From positions 29,006 through 93,005 of the forward strand of contig JANPFX010000221.1 of the NCBI GenBank assembly GCA_031423635.1: a DNA stretch of 64,000 nt, written 5' to 3'. A program made the translations under genes and the position numbers. This DNA comes from JANLQX01 sp031423635 (GTDB lineage: Bacteria > Actinomycetota > Acidimicrobiia > Acidimicrobiales > JANYDT01). Positions within the stretch are counted from its first letter, which is position 1. Every line of letters starts with the position of its first letter. The notes beneath the pieces were generated by a model. It was not told the origin of the DNA and made no database searches. It saw nothing but the letters and a program-made list of their open reading frames with translations. This document shows, piece after piece, positions 17,392-25,763 of the stretch.

Positions 17392-18006
17392 ATGGAGTGG
17401 TCCGATCTCGTCCGCGGTCGAAAGATGGTGCGGGACTTCACCGACGAGCCGATCGACGAAGCGACGCTCCGTAGTGTGCTCGACGGTGCTCGGCGCACTC
17501 CGAGCGCCGGTTTCACGCAGGGACTCGACTGGGTTGTGCTCGTCGGCCCGGAACAGACATCGCTGTTCTGGGATCAGACGCTCCCGGCAGCGGAACGGTC
17601 GACCTTTCGGTGGCCCGGACTTCTTCGCGCTCCGGTGATCGTTCTGCCGATGGCTGACCGACGCGCCTATGTAGGTCGCTACGCCGAGCCCGACAAGGCG
17701 CAGTCAGGGCTCGGCGAGGGGGCCGACCGGTGGCCGGTGCCGTACTGGGATGTCGATGCCGGCATGGCGGCCATGGCGTTGCTCTACGCGGTGGTCGACG
17801 CCGGTCTGGGCGCGCTGTTCTTTGGGATCTTCCGTTCCGAGAACGAGCTCCTCGCCTCCCTCGGTGTTCCCGCCGGTGTGCGCCCGATCGGAGCGGTGGC
17901 CATCGGACATCCGACCGAGGCGGCGAAGCTGGTCGGTCGTCAGGGGAGCCCGTCCCGGCGTCCACGCCGGCCGCTCGACGACATGGTCCACCGCGGACGC
18001 TGGTGA
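17392..18006 (+). CDS. Nitroreductase-family FMN oxidoreductase
   Basis: A 204-residue protein with the nitroreductase start: RGRKMVRDFTDEPIDEATLR (FMN phosphate-binding Arg residues), then ARRTPSAGFTQGLDWVVLVG. A central MAAMALLYAVVDAGLGALFF helix and the GVRPIGAVAIGHP motif complete the fold. Such proteins use FMN and NAD(P)H. The physiological substrate is unknown. It lies 49 bp after the FKBP gene on the same strand. Confidence 0.82.
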   Translation: MEWSDLVRGRKMVRDFTDEPIDEATLRSVLDGARRTPSAGFTQGLDWVVLVGPEQTSLFWDQTLPAAERSTFRWPGLLRAPVIVLPMADRRAYVGRYAEPDKAQSGLGEGADRWPVPYWDVDAGMAAMALLYAVVDAGLGALFFGIFRSENELLASLGVPAGVRPIGAVAIGHPTEAAKLVGRQGSPSRRPRRPLDDMVHRGRW

Positions 18007-18032
18007 GCTCCGAGACGAACTCCGCGGCGGAA

Positions 18033-18836
18033 TCAACTCGTGCGGAGCTCCACGAGAACGCCGAAGTGATCCGATGGAACCACGCCGTTGCGGGGCGTTG
18101 TCCCCAAGAGACCCGCGCTGATCGGTACGCCAACCCCTTTCGGGCGGGGCCATGAGACGAGCACGTAGTCGAGCCGACGATTCGGCCAGGTCGCGTCAGC
18201 GAGGTGGGGGTTGCGCCGTGACCAGGTGTACCCGGGGGAGTCGTCACCTGCCATCTCCCATGCATCGGTGAGGACGAGTCCTCGTTGTGGCGGGGTCCGT
18301 CGCCCTGTCAGCATGCGGATCTCGTCGCTGTCGGGCACGGCATTCAAGTCGCCGCCAACCACGACTGGGAACGCCGTATCGGGGTCAGGTCGTCGCTCAA
18401 CGATATGTGCGCATAGTTGCTCGGCCTGTGCCACTCGAGTCGCCGATCGGTCGAAACGATGCTCGAAGTGGGTGGAGACGCTGGTGATCACGCCGTGGGG
18501 TGAATCGACCGAAGCGAATATCGCTGTGCGGGGTGTCCGCTCACCGCGGGCGTCGACCAGCTCGATGGTCTCGGATCCGAGGAGTGGCCACCGGGACATG
18601 ACGGCGTTGCCGAACGACTGACCGCGCCAGAAGATCGTCGGTGTACGGGCGGAGTGCCAGCCAAGCGCCTGGCTGATCAAGTCGACCTGATCAGCGCCGC
18701 CCTCCATGGCCCAGACCTCCTGAAGGCACACAATGTCGGGCTGCTCCTCCCGGAGCGTCTCGACCAGCGCCACGAGGCGGCGCTCGTGCTCACCGAACCG
18801 ATGTCCGACGTTCCATGTAGCGATTCGGACGACCAC
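18033..18836 (-). CDS. Endonuclease/exonuclease/phosphatase (EEP) family hydrolase
   Basis: A 267-residue EEP-fold protein. RIATWNVGHRFGEHE is the N-terminal Asn motif, DIVCLQEVW holds the metal-binding Glu, VVVGGDLNAVPDSDE carries the catalytic Asp and Asn, and LDYVLVS and PSDHFGVLVEL supply the final Asp-His pair. It hydrolyses a phosphodiester or phosphomonoester bond; nuclease versus sphingomyelinase-like activity cannot be told. The GTG at 18836 has TACGAT (18844-18849) 7 nt upstream, a leaderless pattern. It is divergent from the ABC ATPase, 46 bp between starts. Confidence 0.85.
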   Translation of the reverse strand: MVVRIATWNVGHRFGEHERRLVALVETLREEQPDIVCLQEVWAMEGGADQVDLISQALGWHSARTPTIFWRGQSFGNAVMSRWPLLGSETIELVDARGERTPRTAIFASVDSPHGVITSVSTHFEHRFDRSATRVAQAEQLCAHIVERRPDPDTAFPVVVGGDLNAVPDSDEIRMLTGRRTPPQRGLVLTDAWEMAGDDSPGYTWSRRNPHLADATWPNRRLDYVLVSWPRPKGVGVPISAGLLGTTPRNGVVPSDHFGVLVELRTS

Positions 18837-18882
18837 GAACTCGATCGTAGGGGTGGATCGGTTCGGCCGGTAGCGTGGGGGC

Positions 18883-19548
18883 GTGCTCAAGACGACCGCA
18901 GTGACCAAAGACTTCGGCGATCTCGTCGCCCTGGAGGGGATCACTCTCGAGGCGTCCGCCGGCGAGATGGTGGCGATCGTCGGACACAACGGCGCAGGCA
19001 AGTCGACGCTTCTGCGGATCATCTCCGGCCTTCTGGAGCCGACATCGGGGGAGATCTCGATCGCCGGGTACGAACCGGGTTCGATCGAGGCCCGCGCCGC
19101 TACGTCGTATCTCCCCGACAACCCGGTTCTCTACGACGACTTGAGCGTGATCGAGCACCTCGAGTACATCGCCCGCCTCCATGACCGCGACGACTGGGAG
19201 GACCATGCCTGGGACCTGCTGACCCGTCTCGGACTCGACCACCGGGCCGATGACCTCCCGGCGACCTTCAGCCGCGGGCTTCGTCAGAAGGCCGCGCTGG
19301 CTGTCGGCTTCGTCCGTCCGTTTCAGCTTCTCCTGATCGATGAGCCCTTTGTCGGACTCGACGCGTCCGGTCGTGACGCGCTCGTCACCTTGCTGGTCGA
19401 GGCGGCTGCTCTCGGCGCCGCGGTCGTTGTCTCCACCCACGAGCTCGGCTTCCTCGAGCGGGCGTCGCATTGCGTCGTGTTGCGCGACGGCGTGGTCGTC
19501 CGCGACGGTGCTCTCACCGCCGAGGTGGCGAGGGAACTCGTCTCGTGA
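18883..19548 (+). CDS. ABC transporter ATP-binding protein
   Basis: A 221-residue ATPase with Walker A GHNGAGKST, Walker B LLLIDEPFVGLD and the H-loop VVSTHELGF. The signature loop is TFSRGLRQK rather than LSGGQ, a common deviation in exporters of the CcmA type. The GTG at 18883 has TAGCGT (18871-18876) 6 nt upstream, so it is probably leaderless. Its TGA overlaps the GTG of the next gene (GTGA), giving tight coupling to the membrane partner. Confidence 0.88.
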   Translation: MLKTTAVTKDFGDLVALEGITLEASAGEMVAIVGHNGAGKSTLLRIISGLLEPTSGEISIAGYEPGSIEARAATSYLPDNPVLYDDLSVIEHLEYIARLHDRDDWEDHAWDLLTRLGLDHRADDLPATFSRGLRQKAALAVGFVRPFQLLLIDEPFVGLDASGRDALVTLLVEAAALGAAVVVSTHELGFLERASHCVVLRDGVVVRDGALTAEVARELVS

Positions 19549-21176
19549 GCGTCACGGATGCCGCAGCTTCGGTGACGGCATCGGTCGGTGATCCATTCGT
19601 CGCTCTCCGGGATCTCCGACGGGCCCGCAAGGCGAACCGCCTACAGGGCCTGCCCTGGGGCGAAACCCTCTATCGCGTCTACTTGATCGTGATCGGCGTC
19701 GGGGGCATCGTCTGGTGGCTTGCCGCTGTGCTCGGCGAGCGTCAGGTCTCGGCGTCGACGGTCGCCGACGTCCGCCGTGTCGGTCCCGGCATCATCGGGT
19801 GCGTACTCGCGGTTGTGGTCGGCAACTCGCTTCGATCGGGTGCCCGAGGGGCCGCTCTCACCATCGAACCCGCCGATGTCGCCCATGTCCTACAGGCGCC
19901 CCTGTCGCGGGCTCGGGTGCTGCGCCGCCCGGCCGTCCACACGCTTCGTCGCGGCGTGCTGACCGGCTTTGTCGTCGGCGGGGCGGTAGGTCCGCTCACT
20001 GCGCCGTTCCTTCCGGGCGGCCCGGGGCGTTGGACGCTGTTCACGGCGGCGCTCGGCGCGGTGTTCGGACTCGCGCTGTCGTCGCTCGCGCTCGTCGCGA
20101 GCGGTCGACGTCTTTCGCCTCGTCTCGCTCTTGCGGTCAGCGTCGGCTTGCTCGGCTGGTCCGCGGCCGACATCGCCCGGGAGTCGATCACGTCGCCTCT
20201 TTCGTTTGCCGGGACAGCGCTTCTTCGGCCTCTCCCGGACGCTCCGGCCGCGGCAGATCGTTCGGCTCTCGGGATCTGCGCCGTCGCAGTCGTGCTCCTG
20301 GCGCTTGCTCTCGTCGGTCTCGGAGGAGTTGGCGTGGAAGCGGCCGAACGACGCGCCCGACTCATCAGCCAGTTGCGTTTCGCCGTGTCGACGCAGGACC
20401 TGCGCGGAGTGGTCCTCCTCCGCCGTCAGCTCGCGTCGGAGCGGGCGCGCCGCCAACCATGGTTCCGGGTCCGCGGACAGGCCGGGCCGGGCAGGGCTGT
20501 CGTCGTCCGAGGTCTGCGGAGCATGGCCCGGTGGCCGGTTGCGCGCGTCACCCGCGTTGTCGTGCTGGCGGTCGTTGCGGGTGCCCTCATGAGACTCGCG
20601 TACGAGGGGGCGCTCCCTCTAGTAGTACTAAGCGCGCTTTGTTTCTTCGTCATGGGTCTCGATCTCGTCGAACCGTTGGCACAGGACGCGGATCGGCCTG
20701 ATCTGCTGAAGTCGCTCCCCCGACACCGCGGCCGAATGGCGAACCGTCAACTCATCGTCCCGAGCGCTGTCGCAGCGCTCTTCGGTCTCGTGGCCGGTCT
20801 CGCTGCCATCGCCGCCGGTGTGTTCACCGGGTCGACGGTGGGGCCGAACACCGAAACCGCTCTGGCCCTCGTATTCTCGGCGGTCGCCGGAGCGGTGATG
20901 GGTGCGCTCGGTGGTGCCGTGAATGTGGCGCAGGGTCCACCCTCGCTCAGCACGATGCTGTCCACCCCGGAGTTCGCGTTCCTCCGCACCTCGCTCCCCG
21001 TGATCCTCACGGTGGTCGGCACGGTCGGACCGCTGCTCTCGTGTCGCGTTGCGGCGAACGACGCCAAGTCGCCGTCGGTGTATCCGGGGATGGTTCGTGG
21101 CCTGTTGGTGGTCGGACTCATCGGCTATGGCGTGGTCCTGTGGATCACCGACGGCGGGATACGAGAACCGAAGTAG
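19545..21176 (+). CDS. ABC transporter membrane subunit (exporter type)
   Basis: A 543-residue integral membrane protein with roughly 12 hydrophobic segments and a short cytoplasmic N-terminus. An arginine-rich loop in the middle (RARRQPWFRVRGQAGPGRA) separates two membrane halves. It starts at the GTG overlapping the ATPase stop by 4 bp, so the two form one transporter. No substrate-binding protein is nearby, which suggests export. The substrate is unknown. Confidence 0.75.
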   Translation: MSVTDAAASVTASVGDPFVALRDLRRARKANRLQGLPWGETLYRVYLIVIGVGGIVWWLAAVLGERQVSASTVADVRRVGPGIIGCVLAVVVGNSLRSGARGAALTIEPADVAHVLQAPLSRARVLRRPAVHTLRRGVLTGFVVGGAVGPLTAPFLPGGPGRWTLFTAALGAVFGLALSSLALVASGRRLSPRLALAVSVGLLGWSAADIARESITSPLSFAGTALLRPLPDAPAAADRSALGICAVAVVLLALALVGLGGVGVEAAERRARLISQLRFAVSTQDLRGVVLLRRQLASERARRQPWFRVRGQAGPGRAVVVRGLRSMARWPVARVTRVVVLAVVAGALMRLAYEGALPLVVLSALCFFVMGLDLVEPLAQDADRPDLLKSLPRHRGRMANRQLIVPSAVAALFGLVAGLAAIAAGVFTGSTVGPNTETALALVFSAVAGAVMGALGGAVNVAQGPPSLSTMLSTPEFAFLRTSLPVILTVVGTVGPLLSCRVAANDAKSPSVYPGMVRGLLVVGLIGYGVVLWITDGGIREPK

Positions 21177-21293
21177 CACCTTGGGAACTCGTCTCCGCGT
21201 CAATTCGCCAGTCCCTCGCTTTTGTTGACCGTTCGTCGCAAGTGACGGTGAACTCCTGGCGGAGCGGGCCTCGAACCCGTCATCCTTTTGGCC

Positions 21294-21743
21294 ATGCCCT
21301 CGTGGACTCCGAATTGGAACCCGGTCGTGATCGACGAGGTCGGCCTGCTCGACGCAATCGCCGACTGTGCGGCTGCTATCGCGTCGATCGAGGACGGTCA
21401 CGACGCGCTGGAGCCTTTTGTGGTCCGCGCCCGTGACCAGTGGGAAGGGCCCGCTCGTCTCGATTTCGAGGATGACTACACATCCTTCGAGCGACAGGTC
21501 GGAGCGGTGATCGCCGAATTGAGGCAGGCTTCGCTGGGTTTGCAACGCGAGATCGCCGAGGCGCATGAAGAACAAGCGCGTCGTTGGGTCCAGCAGGAGC
21601 GGTGGAGGCAGGAGGAAGCGGCCGAAGATGCGGCTGCGATCGCCGAACGAGAAGCGGGGAGACGACAACCGGTCGGCGAACGAGACAGCGCCGACGAGTT
21701 CCGGGTCGGCGCGGATTCCCCGGGCGACGGCGACCTGATCTGA
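21294..21743 (+). CDS. Small WXG100-like helical protein, function unknown
   Basis: A protein of 149 residues from the ATG at 21294 (a TTG at 21288 is possible). The first ~90 residues are two helices with a central RDQWEGPARLDFEDDYTSFE stretch, resembling the W-x-G turn of WXG100/ESX proteins followed by an F four residues later. The C-terminal part is a highly charged, glutamate- and arginine-rich helix, then a disordered tail. No type VII secretion genes are in the window, so secretion is unproven. It ends 11 bp before the stop of convergent serC. Confidence 0.5.
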   Translation: MPSWTPNWNPVVIDEVGLLDAIADCAAAIASIEDGHDALEPFVVRARDQWEGPARLDFEDDYTSFERQVGAVIAELRQASLGLQREIAEAHEEQARRWVQQERWRQEEAAEDAAAIAEREAGRRQPVGERDSADEFRVGADSPGDGDLI

Positions 21744-21754
21744 TCCGGGCCGCT

Positions 21755-22897
21755 CTAGGAGAGGTGATCGACAACCCAGTCGACGGACGCGGTGAGCGCT
21801 CGAACGTCGTCGGGGTCGATGCTCGGGAACGTGGCGACTCGCAACTGATTGCGCCCGAGTTTGCGGTAGCTGTCGGTGTCGACGATGCCGTTGGCCCGGA
21901 GCACCGCGCTGACCGTCAACGCGTCGACACCGTCGAGATCGATGGTGGCGACGACAGCCGAACGATCATTCGGATCGACCACGAAAGGTGCTGCGAACGT
22001 CCGCGAGCTTGCCCAGGCGTAGAGGTGTTCGCTCGATTCGCGGCAGCGGGCGTTTGCCCATGCGAGGCCACCGTTGGCGTTGATCCAGTCGGTCTGTTCG
22101 GCGGCGAGAAAGATCGTGGCCAATGCCGGCGTGTTGTAGGTCTGGTTCTTCGTCGAGTTGTCGAGGGCGATGCTGAGATCGAGTGATGCCGGAATCCACC
22201 GGCCCGACGCCTTCACCTCTGCGATCCGGGCGAGAGCTCGCGGCGAGCAGAGGGCGATCCACAGTCCGCCGTCCGATGCGAAGCACTTCTGCGGGGCGAA
22301 ATAGTACGTGTCGAACTGCGACGCATCGACCTCGAGTCCTCCGGCCGCGCTGGTCGCATCGACCAGGACGAGTTGCGATTCGTCTGCGCCGATCGGTCGG
22401 GTGATCGTGGTGGCCACTCCGGTGGACGTCTCGTTGTGAGTCAGGCAGTACGCGTCGAGCCCGTTCGGACCGTTGGCCGGACGGGCAATCGCCTTGGCCG
22501 AGGTGCCGGGGTCGGCGTTGATCACCTCCGGGTCACGGAGAAACGGTGCGGCGGCGCTGGCCTCGGCGAACTTCGACGAGAACTCGCCGAAGACGAGGTG
22601 CTGGCTTCGATCCCGGATGAGGCCGAACGACGCGATGTCCCAGAACACCGTGGACCCGCCGTTGCCGAGCAGCACTTCGTAGCCCTCGGGGAGCGAGAAC
22701 AGCGATCGCAGGCCGCCCCTGAGTCGGCCGACCTCACGTTTGACCGGTTCCTGACGGTGGCTCGTTCCGAGCAAGGAGGTGCCCGTCGCCGCGAGCGCCG
22801 CCAGCGCCTCCGGACGGACCTTGGAGGGCCCGCACCCGAAACGACCGTCTCGTGGGAGGAGATCGGCGGGGATGCGGAGGTCGGGGGTCGTTGACAC
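21755..22897 (-). CDS. serC: Phosphoserine aminotransferase
   Basis: A 380-residue PLP enzyme of the actinobacterial SerC type. It begins DLRIPADLLPRDGRFGCGPS, with GTSHRQEPVK and the lysine motif YYFAPQKCFASDGGLWIAL, where the Lys binds PLP. It converts 3-phosphohydroxypyruvate and glutamate to phosphoserine. The GTG at 22897 was chosen because family similarity starts at once; TAGGCT (22906-22911) lies 8 nt upstream. It is divergent from serA, the preceding enzyme of the pathway, 134 bp between starts. Confidence 0.9.
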   Translation of the reverse strand: MSTTPDLRIPADLLPRDGRFGCGPSKVRPEALAALAATGTSLLGTSHRQEPVKREVGRLRGGLRSLFSLPEGYEVLLGNGGSTVFWDIASFGLIRDRSQHLVFGEFSSKFAEASAAAPFLRDPEVINADPGTSAKAIARPANGPNGLDAYCLTHNETSTGVATTITRPIGADESQLVLVDATSAAGGLEVDASQFDTYYFAPQKCFASDGGLWIALCSPRALARIAEVKASGRWIPASLDLSIALDNSTKNQTYNTPALATIFLAAEQTDWINANGGLAWANARCRESSEHLYAWASSRTFAAPFVVDPNDRSAVVATIDLDGVDALTVSAVLRANGIVDTDSYRKLGRNQLRVATFPSIDPDDVRALTASVDWVVDHLS

Positions 22898-23031
22898 GGG
22901 GATCGAGCCTACGGAACAACTTGGTCGACGTTCCGTCAACATTGCCCGTGCTGTCACGTGACCGGCGCCACGTCGGAGAACGGGGGATCGTACGAAACGT
23001 CCAACGGCGGACGCCTAGCCTTGCTGACCCT

Positions 23032-24612
23032 GTGGCACGCATCCTGGTAACTGAGTCCATCGCCGAAGGCGGATTGGAGCGACTTCGCAAGGCGGGGCAC
23101 ACCGTCGATGCGCAAGAGGGTCTCTCCCCCGTTGAGCTGAACGACGCGATCGTCGGCGCACATGCTCTGATCATCCGATCGGCTACGAAGGTCACGGCTG
23201 ATCTGCTCGAACACGCCGATGTTCTTGCCGTTGTCGGTCGGGCCGGAATCGGTCTCGACAACGTTGATGTACCGGCCGCCACCCGACGCGGCGTCATGGT
23301 CGTGAACGCGCCGCAGTCGAATGTGGTCTCCGCCGCCGAACAGGCCATGGCGCTCTTGCTGGCCACGGCCCGCAACCTCGCCCAGGCCCACAGCGCGCTG
23401 AAGAATGGCAAATGGGAACGCTCGAAATGGGAGGGGGTCGAGCTCTACGGCAAGACGATCTCGATCATCGGCCTCGGCCGGGTCGGGGCGCTTGTTGCCG
23501 AGCGCTGCGCAGCTTTCGGGATGCGCGTGATCGCGTTCGATCCGTACATTTCTCATGATCGTGCCGCCGCTCTCGGCGCAGAGCTGCACACCCTCGAAGA
23601 GTGCGTGCGTCAGTCCGACTTCATGTCGGTCCATCTCCCGAAGACCAAGGAGACGAACGGCATCATCGGGGCGGCCATGCTCAAGTTGGCGAAGGTGGAC
23701 CTCCGAATCGTGAACACGGCTCGCGGCGGCATCGTCGACGAGGTCGCGCTCTATGACGCCGTGAAGTCCGGCCAGATCGCCGGTGCGGGTCTCGACGTGT
23801 TCAGTGACGAGCCCTGCACCGACTCGCCGCTCTTCACCCTCGACCGAGTGGTTGTCACCCCGCACCTCGGCGCGAGCACTCGTGAGGCGCAGGACAAGGC
23901 CGGCGACACGATTGCCGACATGGTCCAGTTGGCTCTCGCCGGCGACTTCGTGCCGTTCGCCGTCAATGTGGACGCCGCTGCGGCCAGCGAGACTATCCGC
24001 CCATACCTGCCGCTGGCCGAACGACTCGGGCTCCTCGTAGCCGGCCTCTGCCATGGAACGCCGTCCGAGTTGGCGATCACCTTTGCCGGCCAGATCGCCG
24101 ACTACGACACACGCATCCTCCGCCTCGCCGTCCTCAAGGGTCTGCTCGGTGCCGTGCATGACGATCAGGTCACCTATGTCAACGCGCCGCAGCTTGCCGA
24201 CGAGCGCTCGATGTCGGTCACCGAGACGAAGTCGTCGCTCTCACTCGACTATCGCTCCAAGATCGAACTCCGCACGTCGTGCGGCCACTCCCTCGCCGGT
24301 ACGATCGCCGGTCTCCGGATGGAGCCGCGCATTGTGATGGTTGACGATCATGCGGTGGAAGTGCCGCCTTCGCGGCATCTGCTGGTCGTGCGCAACGACG
24401 ATCGTCCAGGCATGATCGGCGCCGTCGGCGTCACACTCGCCAAGCACGAAGTGAACATTTCGAACATGGCACTGGGTCGCTCGGAGACGGGTGGGAGCGC
24501 CCTGATGATCCTCGACACCGACGACGCGGTGCCGACAGCCGCGCTCGAAGAACTTCGTTCGGTTGACGGCATCCTCGGGGTCGACCCGATCGATGAGGCT
24601 CTGCGGAACTGA
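23032..24612 (+). CDS. serA: D-3-phosphoglycerate dehydrogenase
   Basis: A 526-residue enzyme, the same length class as the long mycobacterial SerA. The order is substrate domain, NAD domain (ISIIGLGRVGALVAERC), active-site NTARGGIVDE and TPHLGASTREAQDKAG, an intervening allosteric domain (ASETIRPYLPLAERLG) and a C-terminal ACT domain (VVRNDDRPGMIGAVGVTLA) for serine feedback. It oxidises 3-phosphoglycerate in the first step of serine synthesis. The GTG at 23032 follows TAGCCT (23016-23021) by 10 nt with no Shine-Dalgarno. It is paired with divergent serC. Confidence 0.94.
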   Translation: MARILVTESIAEGGLERLRKAGHTVDAQEGLSPVELNDAIVGAHALIIRSATKVTADLLEHADVLAVVGRAGIGLDNVDVPAATRRGVMVVNAPQSNVVSAAEQAMALLLATARNLAQAHSALKNGKWERSKWEGVELYGKTISIIGLGRVGALVAERCAAFGMRVIAFDPYISHDRAAALGAELHTLEECVRQSDFMSVHLPKTKETNGIIGAAMLKLAKVDLRIVNTARGGIVDEVALYDAVKSGQIAGAGLDVFSDEPCTDSPLFTLDRVVVTPHLGASTREAQDKAGDTIADMVQLALAGDFVPFAVNVDAAAASETIRPYLPLAERLGLLVAGLCHGTPSELAITFAGQIADYDTRILRLAVLKGLLGAVHDDQVTYVNAPQLADERSMSVTETKSSLSLDYRSKIELRTSCGHSLAGTIAGLRMEPRIVMVDDHAVEVPPSRHLLVVRNDDRPGMIGAVGVTLAKHEVNISNMALGRSETGGSALMILDTDDAVPTAALEELRSVDGILGVDPIDEALRN

Positions 24613-24624
24613 CGGCGACGCGGA

Positions 24625-24656
24625 CGACCGCCCCGGAGTGTGCTCCGAGGCGGTCG
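24625..24656. terminator. Hairpin between convergent serA and cNMP-binding gene
   Basis: CGACCGCC (24625-24632) pairs with GGCGGTCG (24649-24656), and inside it CGGAG (24634-24638) with CTCCG (24643-24647), loop TGTG. No T-run follows. The position between convergent genes fits termination on both strands. Confidence 0.65.
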
Positions 24657-24671
24657 CCGATCGAACATCTC

Positions 24672-25106
24672 TCAGTGGGAGAAGCGGGTACCGTTCGCTT
24701 CGCGGAGCCGCTCCGACATCGCCGACAAGAGCTTCATCGAGAGGCCGGGGATGTGGGCAAGAGCAGTGGAGAACTGCGACGGCCCGAGAACCAGCAGGGT
24801 GGCATCGGTGATCGCGGTGACCGTGGCCGAGCGGGGCCGCTTGTCGATGGGGGCGAACTCACCGAAGTGCGATCCCGCCCCGAGGGTCGTCACGAGGTTG
24901 CCGTCGATCTCGACCTTGAGCGATCCGTCGTGCACGACGTAGCACTCGAACCCGGTCGAACCCTGGCGCACAATGACTTTGCCGGCCGACACCTCGACCT
25001 CGTCGCAGAGGCTGGCGAGTTCCTTCAATTCCTTCTGGGTACAGGACGAGAACAGCGGGACGGCTGCGAGGTGCGTGAGTTTGTCGGTCTTCGATGGCTT
25101 CGCCAT
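24672..25106 (-). CDS. Stand-alone cyclic-nucleotide-binding domain protein
   Basis: A 144-residue protein that is almost entirely one cNMP-binding domain: VPLFSSCTQKELKELASLCD, GKVIVRQGSTGFECYVV, then the phosphate-binding cassette GSHFGEFAPIDKRPRSATVT with the Glu and Arg that contact cAMP or cGMP. There is no DNA-binding helix-turn-helix, so it is not a CRP-type transcription factor. It presumably acts through a protein partner. GGAGCAG precedes the ATG. Confidence 0.82.
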   Translation of the reverse strand: MAKPSKTDKLTHLAAVPLFSSCTQKELKELASLCDEVEVSAGKVIVRQGSTGFECYVVHDGSLKVEIDGNLVTTLGAGSHFGEFAPIDKRPRSATVTAITDATLLVLGPSQFSTALAHIPGLSMKLLSAMSERLREANGTRFSH

Positions 25107-25302
25107 GGCTGCTCCGTGTGGTTCGGTGTGATGGTCGTCCCATCATGGCCCACAAGCTGCGCTGATTTCCTCTCCGGATCGCGGATTCCTCGGTTCGCTC
25201 GGGCTCCCTGTCGTTTCCGGCGTGGCGTGGGCGGATTCCGTCGTTGACGTCGGTGCGTTCCTCCGCAATGCTGCACGGATTCATCTACCCGGAGGACAAA
25301 CC

Positions 25303-25680
25303 ATGACTCGTGCCAGCTTCGGCAAGAGATTTCTTGCCGCACTTCTCGACGGAATCATCGTCGGGGTGGTGGGCGCCATCCTCGGAGCGATCCTCGGAGG
25401 CGGAGCAGCGGGTCAGGCGCTGTCCACGGCGATCGGTCTCGGGTACTACATCTACTTCGAAGGTGGCCAGGGCGCCACGCTCGGCAAGAAAGCTCTGGGG
25501 CTTCGCGTCGTGTCCACCTCGGGTTCGTCGCCGATCGGGTACGGGTCGGCCGCCGTCCGCTACGTCGGGCGTATCGTCTCGGCAATCCCGTTGGGTCTCG
25601 GATACTTCTGGATGTTGTGGGACAAGGACAAGCAGACCTGGCACGACAAGATGGCCTCGACCTACGTCGTGAACGTCTGA
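25303..25680 (+). CDS. RDD-family membrane protein
   Basis: A 125-residue protein with RFLAALLDGIIVGVVGAILG (the R-x-x-x-x-x-D of RDD in the first helix), a second hydrophobic segment around residue 40, GATLGKKALGLRVVST and a third near IVSAIPLGLGYFWMLWD, ending TWHDKMASTYVV. This is the whole RDD pattern. Its role is unknown; some RDD proteins transport ions or osmolytes. GGAGGAC lies 6-8 nt before the ATG. Confidence 0.85.
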   Translation: MTRASFGKRFLAALLDGIIVGVVGAILGAILGGGAAGQALSTAIGLGYYIYFEGGQGATLGKKALGLRVVSTSGSSPIGYGSAAVRYVGRIVSAIPLGLGYFWMLWDKDKQTWHDKMASTYVVNV

Positions 25681-25721
25681 CCACTCCTTCGGGTGCCGCG
25701 GCACCCCGGTTGTCGCGATTC

Positions 25722-25751
25722 CTGCCCGGGCCAACGTGTCCCGGGCAGTTT
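25722..25751 (+). terminator. Terminator after the RDD gene
   Basis: CTGCCCGGG (25722-25730) pairs with CCCGGGCAG (25740-25748), loop 9 nt, followed by TTT. A smaller GGGTGCC/GGCACCC hairpin lies at 25691-25706. It is placed between convergent genes. Confidence 0.7.
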
Positions 25752-25763
25752 CGCGTCGGAGGG

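Noticed and set aside
21255..21285. tRNA-like T-arm on the minus strand (CGGGTTCGAGGCCCG followed by CTCCGCCA)
   Set aside because: No matching acceptor 5' strand, D-arm or anticodon arm is present in the adjoining 100 bp; at most a remnant of a tRNA 3' end, or chance.
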